Source: Antedon mediterranea
Taxonomy: Eukaryota; Echinodermata; Crinoidea; Comatulida; Antedonidae
DNA length: 64,000 bases
Direction of reading: 5' to 3'
Assembly (NCBI RefSeq): GCF_964355755.1
Contig: NC_092672.1
Coordinates: 14,442,501-14,506,500, forward strand
Below are positions 60,301-64,000 of this stretch, in pieces. Position 1 is the first letter of the stretch; each line of letters starts with the position of its first letter. A program made the position numbers and the translations under genes. The notes under the pieces were generated by a model. That model did not search any database and was not told the origin of the DNA. It worked only from the letters and a program-made list of their open reading frames with translations.

Positions 60301-63300
60301 ACATATGGAAAAAATGCACAACATAATCATTTAAGCTTACACAAATTGTAAAAATATTTGTTTTCAACATTTAAACGTTTCCATTATTCAATTGTTCAAT
60401 TGCTCCCATGTCAGAAACCTCACTAAAATTACCCACTTATCACACTATCACAACATAAACCGTTTACAACAAGTCAAATTGAGCTTTCTGTTAGACTTAG
60501 GAAAAGAAAAAGATTTGTTGAGCCCCTATGTAAAACAAATCGATACTATAATAGCCCTATGCTTTATCTTACACGCCTCCTTAATGAGATAGACTTTAAC
60601 TCAGTAAAACTAAAGAAATTTTGTGAAGATGTATAAATAATAATAATATAATAAATCACTTAATAACTCCACATTTTATAATTATATCAAATTCTATAAT
60701 ATTACCAATTTTCTTATTTTCCTTACTTATTTAATTGAATTTTTAAATTTGTAGATAAATTTTAGCTAAATTTGTATTTTTATGTATTTTTCTTGTGCAA
60801 TATGTTTGATTCCACTTTTATTTGTTCTTTGATTTGTACGTGCAATTTATATTCTGTTTTATGCCTGTTTTAAATGTTTTTATATTTGTAAGTATCATGT
60901 AATTCAGCCATTGGCTGCGATTTTGATATACAATAAAATTAAATGAAATGTGACAATCGTACATAATTAAATCATGGTGTACCATCACAACCACTGGATA
61001 CACCAACCTAAATAACAGTTCATGTGAAGTACGGTTCAACTATCACATCCCATCAGTATCAAAATAGTAATACAGTTAATTGATACATACTGTAAGTAGC
61101 AACAGTGATAGATTGATGTACTATTATTACCAATTACCATTATGACATTATAATATTTTCACTGTATAGGGTTTGAACTTTTTGAATACACCTGATGATA
61201 AGACCAGGTCAAAGGTCAAACTACCAGAAACTATAGTAGCGGCCAATTTTGGACAAAATTTTCTGTTAGAGCAAATAGGAATGTATATACTGTGAACTAT
61301 TTGACACCGAAACCATTACTCTATGACAAGCGGTTACAAAGTTATAGACTAATTAAAATGGCAGCCATTTTGGACGCCATCTTGGATTTCTCGGAGAGCA
61401 CAAGGAGGATTTTTCAGGACTTTTAGTATGATGTTCCAATCATAGTTCTGGACCTTTCCTGAAAAAATTAGCTTGTTACCAAAAATGTCCGGGTCTGCCT
61501 ATACTTATGAACTAATGCTCTTGGACTATAGAGGATTCTCAACATTTTCTCTCTCACTTCCTACCATTAAATCCTGCACTGCACACAGGTATAACATAAC
61601 AACTGTCAGTGTACTTACTTTCGTAGTGTTTTAAGAGGCTCATTTTGGGCCATTACGCCAGTTTCTGGGTCAACCAATGTCATACGACATCTACCAATGA
61701 TAAAATATTTGAAAAAATTACTGAAGAAAATATGCAAATAATGAATGTGGGGAATATTTCATGAGTCAGCCATCAGTAGGGTTGGTAAGGTTTCAACTTG
61801 ATCAATTTTTCAGTGAAATCTTTGACAACCATGTGGCTTTTTTTCCCCCACTGCACCACATTATTTTTTGTGGCTACGCAAATATAAATATAACAGTCAG
61901 GCTTTTAGTAAATTCAAAATGTTTGTCTGGTCAGTCAACAGCCATTATTTTACAAGTATATTGAAAATTATCTCATTTTGTTCCATTTTTTTGGTAACAT
62001 TTTTTTTTTTTTTTTTAAATAAAAAACATTCATTTTTGTCAAACCTACCATAAGTCATCTTATTAAGACAAACTAGATATAATTTTCACTATGACGAATT
62101 ATACTTATAGGTTATATGCACTGATTTAAATACAGATAATTGATTTTTTTTAAGATATATTGATTGATTGATATCAAAGCTTCTTTTAATTCAATTTTTA
62201 GGGTAGGAGTGTATTTGCAGAAGTTGAGAATTGTGAAACAAATTTTGAAAAGATTTTTGATATGAGTATAATCAGTATTTTACATATACAACCTCTAATT
62301 GTAACGTAAATTAAAAATGTCTTAGGGCAGGACATATAGTTAGGGTAGTTTTTAAAAGTTGTTTGAAAAAAATTCAAGCATATGTTACAAAAAAATTGTT
62401 ATTACCAAATTTTACCCCAAAAATGGTAAAAATTTGTATATTTTCCATATATTTCGTAAAATAATGACTCTGGTTTTCAGAGTGTCTCACACAAAAATCT
62501 TATTAAGACCAATAGTAAAAAAAAAAATCGACTCATCTCTCAGACTAATTCCTTTATTCATGTTTAAACTTTCATGCTCAACTGTTTTAGGATAGGTAAA
62601 GATAACATTTGTCATTTTCAATACATACCTTCCACACAAATGAGTTTGGTAAAGATGAGCACTACCAATTTTGATCTCTGACCAAGTATCCTGTAAAATG
62701 CAATGCAAGTGTGAGATTAATATACAAATAAAGTATTAAATGTATGTAAGTTAATGAATTGAATGAGGAGAATTGTTTAAAAACTATATTTCGATTTATT
62801 AATTTTTAAATAATCAACAATTTGGTGAAGCTCAGATTTTGGATGCATATATTTTATGGACTATAAGTTTATTTTGTTGCCACATTAGTACTGTCACTCA
62901 CATCAAGCTGACATTATTCCGATAGAATAGTAGCACAATTATGCACTTGTGGAAGAAAGCATGAGCATGAACATTTCCAGTGGTCCTAATTAACACTAAC
63001 AAAATAAGACCACCAATATCTTGTTTTATCAATATTTTTTATTTATGTGTTACGGATATTGGCTGAAATTGTAGCTTATATTTTGGCAGCCATTTATAAT
63101 TTCAATGGGAGGTCTATTTTTTTTATCCTTTGGTATTATAGAGCAGCTGTGTACAGTTTCATGCCATTCTTTTCTAAAATCTTACTCTTTTTATATACAT
63201 TTTTCAAGAAACAAACACATTTCCATCTTTTACCTAGCTTATGCTAACTGATCTAATGGAGACAACTAAGACAAGTATCAGCCATCCTTTAACTATTATT

Positions 63301-63506
63301 TAACTTCTCACAAAATGTTTAATAACTCTAATGAAATATAAAAGTCGATCCAATTCTGCTCTTACCTCAGCAAATGCACTACATCTATTAACAACAATGT
63401 TTGGTCTAAAGCGAGCCATAGTTACAGACTTGTCTAATCTGGTATTAAGGTCATCAAGTGATGCTTCACTTATTAGCAAGTACTGTGCCAGATCAGTAAA
63501 CAAAGC
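51395..63506 (-). CDS. MTARC: MTARC-like MOSC-domain protein, C-terminal part
   Basis: Four exons in transcript order, 63506-63366, 62690-62629, 61690-61619 and 51527-51395, give the last 135 residues. The N-terminus lies beyond the window. The family (mitochondrial amidoxime reducing component) carries molybdenum cofactor and reduces N-hydroxylated compounds with cytochrome b5 at the outer mitochondrial membrane. Diagnostic segments are [47 protein letters not shown] and the C-terminal [11 protein letters not shown]. The Cys in [10 protein letters not shown] aligns with the molybdenum-binding cysteine. Splice sites are all GT-AG and phases agree (0, 2, 2). The last intron (about 10 kb) contains a complete LTR retrotransposon in the opposite orientation. 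A bacterial-type MOSC protein or MOCOS C-terminus is a less likely alternative. Confidence 0.88.
51697..51700. repeat. Target-site duplication of LTR element, left
   Basis: GTAG before the 5' LTR; the same four bases follow the 3' LTR at 60161-60164. Confidence 0.7.
51701..52276 (+). repeat. 5' LTR
   Basis: Starts TGTGATAT and ends ATTACA (TG...CA). Contains AATAAA at 52197-52202. Matches 59585-60160 at an offset of 7884, with no difference noticed. Confidence 0.93.
52277..52292 (+). promoter_or_regulatory. Primer binding site candidate
   Basis: TGGTGGAAGACCC begins immediately after the 5' LTR, where the tRNA primer anneals. TGG matches the CCA end of a tRNA; the tRNA species was not determined. 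Confidence 0.6.
52416..52625. repeat. About 103-bp duplication in the retrotransposon leader
   Basis: Two near-identical units, each containing AGACAAGCTGAAATTATA and ATAATCGAGGAAGAC. A second, shorter duplication around GAACATTGATGA follows at about 52729-52800. Confidence 0.75.
53008..53973 (+). CDS. gag: Gag of LTR retrotransposon
   Basis: 321-aa structural protein expected to form the virus-like particle in the cytoplasm. A capsid-like helical region occupies roughly residues 45-190, with the conserved-type segment [12 protein letters not shown]. An Arg/Ser/Pro-rich stretch follows, then one zinc knuckle C278-x2-C281-x4-H286-x4-C291 ([14 protein letters not shown]) that would bind the RNA. 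It starts at the first ATG of the frame after the leader. The stop TAA at 53971-53973 overlaps the beginning of the pol frame. Confidence 0.9.
   Translation: MVDIVDNEVILNEPVNPHPVPHLRQTDFLPKRYDGSITDHDQCSAHYLSFTDYLEAHTLENPVNNAQLINVISIFKRSLQGQARLWIEGKQFDSLESLKTQFINRFSKNKSIYAHIREYDSITYTTGDNAEKHLTKIKQAADRIGYADQQIKNKFISTLPPKCRAAVAMSTPIDATIENIVNSTQNYLDLSVDDATREVSFNINKETDRPNSLESLQHEINSLKLDMATTKRSLNDDTRRSRSPTRNYIPRRNRSPSPYKPRFQTPPTPRYRQPPPTCYYCGKPGHIARHCRQQNRSYGNYPPPYPYQQSNNYYPSHQQDF
53955..58679 (+). CDS. pol: Pol polyprotein of LTR retrotransposon
   Basis: Open from 53955 to the stop at 58679, in the -1 frame relative to gag. Counting from 54066: aspartic protease DSG at 24-26; reverse transcriptase with [11 protein letters not shown] and [10 protein letters not shown], whose catalytic box reads HHDD (462-465) instead of the usual Y-x-D-D; RNase H about 605-735. 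A proline/threonine-rich linker spans about 775-860. The integrase has a zinc-binding H...H...CLRC (C at 1035) and catalytic D1068, D1127 and E1162, exact D35E spacing. A GPY/F-like segment (WVGPLVI ... FNYNRLKPC) follows, then a long C-terminal extension without a chromodomain. Gag-Pol is probably made by -1 frameshifting. I see no stop or frameshift within pol. Confidence 0.92.
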   Translation, partial: PPAGFLKRGLDAAYNLAPHTKYDNFKAKYLGNSDNIDLLLNDRNYVKGNLPDGRNVLTLFDSGSTRTIISQSYVNSSLYLSRLKPVKVNTTKFRLGNGDFLYANHLVQFELIIQGHKFKISALIVKNLTGIDLILGTETLSELDGTLNFKENTFRIRPKIFSFRPVHKIFLKPGDTKTVKLKGRVPAFVRNSDVVLHATTHISKLCPSDMLVKLHRGETNIDITNNTNRNVSLNTHQPIASLHLTNLVTVTNDLPIDRIKLTNDNANKYPHLERTDPLLTLTEEEIIRKQVDLTDSVLTHREKEDLYKTLQQNRNAFSLYGELSSCPNFKADIHLSNDEPFFIRPYFATDKDKHVIEAELNKLVKLGILAVGHQSYTSPVLLVSKKNSKDKRVVTDFRYLNSRIKRINHPFPLLAETLKTIGNANAQILSVIDLKSAFHCVPLAEHAQQYTGIASYHGGKHYYYKRLAQGLNVSPGIFQAKIDEILNEIPNSREFCIAHHDDIILFSQDKFAHKQHLVSVLQALQLNGFRICPKKCKLFKNKVQYMGHTILINSSGHACITPLGDRCAAIRNLPVPRTHKETKRFIGAVNYVSHFFPQIQSILRPLHTLASKRRKFCWSTEHQKAFDEIKHLMVKPPTLQMPRKEGRFTLYSDTSRTATGSYLTQTVNGKEHIIGYYSKILPQACQRYSVTELELFGLYINVSAFRHLLKGCEFDAFVDHSAIVQIWNSKDQPCTPRLQKLILRLSGYIFQIGYKKGTELVLADFLSRAPRDDDSEIDQVVPIAFNITETASLNPITNTSTSRPVTRSYAKQMGINIPDLHKPKPKQTPVINQNPVTTNTRPTPQPSTTPQIITRQQTNAHRSPPIITPPIATPPPIRNVNIRQPPEERLVDKNKQSKDTTHRNVPVELYTSPKPLVPNITEFKSAHIPKQQDLDRLMDVIQRKIIRDYNLPVDVKQLRVEQETSPFFKPVYDYLVHDILPADKKAARAVQNKSEQYILCNGLLFRLFFQDKGGEFVLQLAVPENLAETVISQYHDNLLSSHQGTMRTYLTIRKLFYMPLMFEKVNNYTQACLRCQQFRPKTDKLRPLHDRVPATYRPFHTLSLDFKSMPTSPSGFKHIMVVCDEITRFLICVPLKSIDAETICEALIQKVISIFGPPSRLISDAATSLTGKLLTLLCNTLNIDRKIISVHNHGSLQVERHIRTVSDLLKVNLNQFGTDWVRFVSTTCYAYNSFSSPHLGNHSPYELVFGRQPPSLTSLAFNPISGLSHSYEEYFEHLKKKFQNISQTMLQLQRTQQNVQNSKISQRLEKSPIYSVGQLVYLYKPTSSSLTANSKKIAAEWVGPLVIHEVLDRTHYILATIKGEILRDVFNYNRLKPCFMRTPKERKNFTHLQKLKQLLNEPIDDNNEKIQNTINVVNDESNVEFVDEHDRTPAQLQSDTLTHPTKIEPLNLQPYIDCVENNMGLAAPFQMKEEQIKEQTNLIMTAPNDSNMTLNRGRFKAGHFQVLVSYSKPTSAKRNTDKTKHESNDRKFWWNIDRYNDTDKLIKEIIKDKQIPISGSPKRFIKRLYNATSY
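58680..59556. other. Retrotransposon 3' untranslated region
   Basis: No env-like or other frame. AT-rich sequence with several TTTGAT words. Confidence 0.6.
59557..59584 (+). promoter_or_regulatory. Polypurine tract
   Basis: 28 bases, purines except for one C, directly before the 3' LTR. This is the plus-strand primer site. Confidence 0.8.
59585..60160 (+). repeat. 3' LTR
   Basis: Counterpart of 51701-52276, with AATAAA at 60081-60086. Followed by the GTAG duplication. Confidence 0.93.
60640..60955 (+). mobile_element. Candidate LINE 3' untranslated end
   Basis: Ends with a small hairpin around CAGCCATTGGCTG, followed by ACAATAAAATTAAATG. This is the structure of CR1/Jockey-type 3' ends. 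No clear coding part. Confidence 0.4.
61190..61500. repeat. Candidate dispersed repeat
   Basis: Contains GCCATTTTGGACGCCATCTT and GGATTTCTCGG. Related words occur near the right arm of the foldback element at about 4628-4650. Element boundaries not found. Confidence 0.25.
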
Positions 63507-64000
63507 CTAAAATGTAAATAAATGCACAGCAATGTATACTTGTTTCAAAATGTCAAAAAAACAAGCAGAAACGTTGATGGAAAACTCTGAAAAGTGATTT
63601 AAACAAGAAATACAGTATCACAAATTTGGAACTAAATGGCATGCATTTGGTTTGTTGCAGTTGTTTATTATCATTTGGAGATTATAAATCATCAACAAAC
63701 ATTGCACATCTTCAATTGGGAGGGATCATTTCTGGTATCATGCTGTAAATAGAAGTGGCCGAATAGTCCAGTCCCTAAGGGGAGAAAAGGGGGTGGGATG
63801 TTACCAGACTGGATACAAATTTTTCAGTATAGCAGTTTGGTAGAGTATAGTGTGGAGGTGCCAAAACAAAGTTACTGGAAATCTGATTTGACCTCTGTGA
63901 CCTCTGACCTCAATTTTTATATTTTTCTATTATATAACTAAAAATCGCCATATCTTGACAACGCATGGACATTTTACATTTATTTTTTTTTCAAAATGCT
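63507..64000. other. Right flank, no gene recognised
   Basis: Probably intron of the MTARC-like gene, as its missing N-terminal exons must lie further right. No splice-bounded frame with MTARC similarity was found here. Confidence 0.4.

Overview
Eukaryotic nuclear DNA from a marine invertebrate deuterostome, most likely an echinoderm. This is an inference from introns with GT-AG junctions, the very frequent AGGCCTA-type words, and host genes resembling deuterostome homologues. AT-rich, intron-rich and heavily loaded with transposons.

Three host genes can be reconstructed exon by exon. (1) A DBH-like copper monooxygenase (MOXD1 type) on + from 2431 to 29091: 13 exons with compatible phases and all six copper ligands. 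(2) A myeloid leukemia factor homologue (MLF1/MLF2) on + from 36294 to 48587: 8 exons, 269 aa. (3) The C-terminal part of an MTARC-like MOSC-domain protein on - from 63506 down to 51395: 4 exons, with the N-terminus beyond the window.

The most striking object is a 13,653-bp, almost perfect palindrome (9083-22735) inserted in MOXD1 exactly at the 5' splice site of exon 6. Its arms are about 6.79 kb, start with AG, are flanked by a 6-bp target duplication CAGGTA, and meet at a 67-bp imperfect hairpin. Each arm carries two genes facing the centre: a small acidic protein with a SUMO-interaction-like motif and a CCHC cluster, and a three-exon gene for a protein with two PC4-like domains fused to a complete ALKBH2-type dioxygenase. 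The termini and target duplication match Polinton/Maverick elements, but no polymerase, integrase or capsid gene is visible. The insertion rebuilt a consensus splice donor (CAG|GTAAGT), so MOXD1 may still be spliced.

A second hit on MOXD1 is a 1308-bp pogo/Tc1-mariner-like element with TA target duplication inside the last exon. It replaces a hydrophobic C-terminal tail with element-encoded residues. An apparently identical copy lies 2.2 kb downstream (32532-33839).

The last MTARC intron holds a complete Ty3/gypsy-like LTR retrotransposon (51701-60160) with apparently identical 576-bp LTRs, gag and a long pol. Other repeats include a Mutator-like element (9-bp target duplication), a 2.6-kb terminal-inverted-repeat element nested with a LINE fragment, an 800-bp foldback element, a tRNA-derived SINE and a truncated relative, several LINE 3' relics and several tandem arrays.
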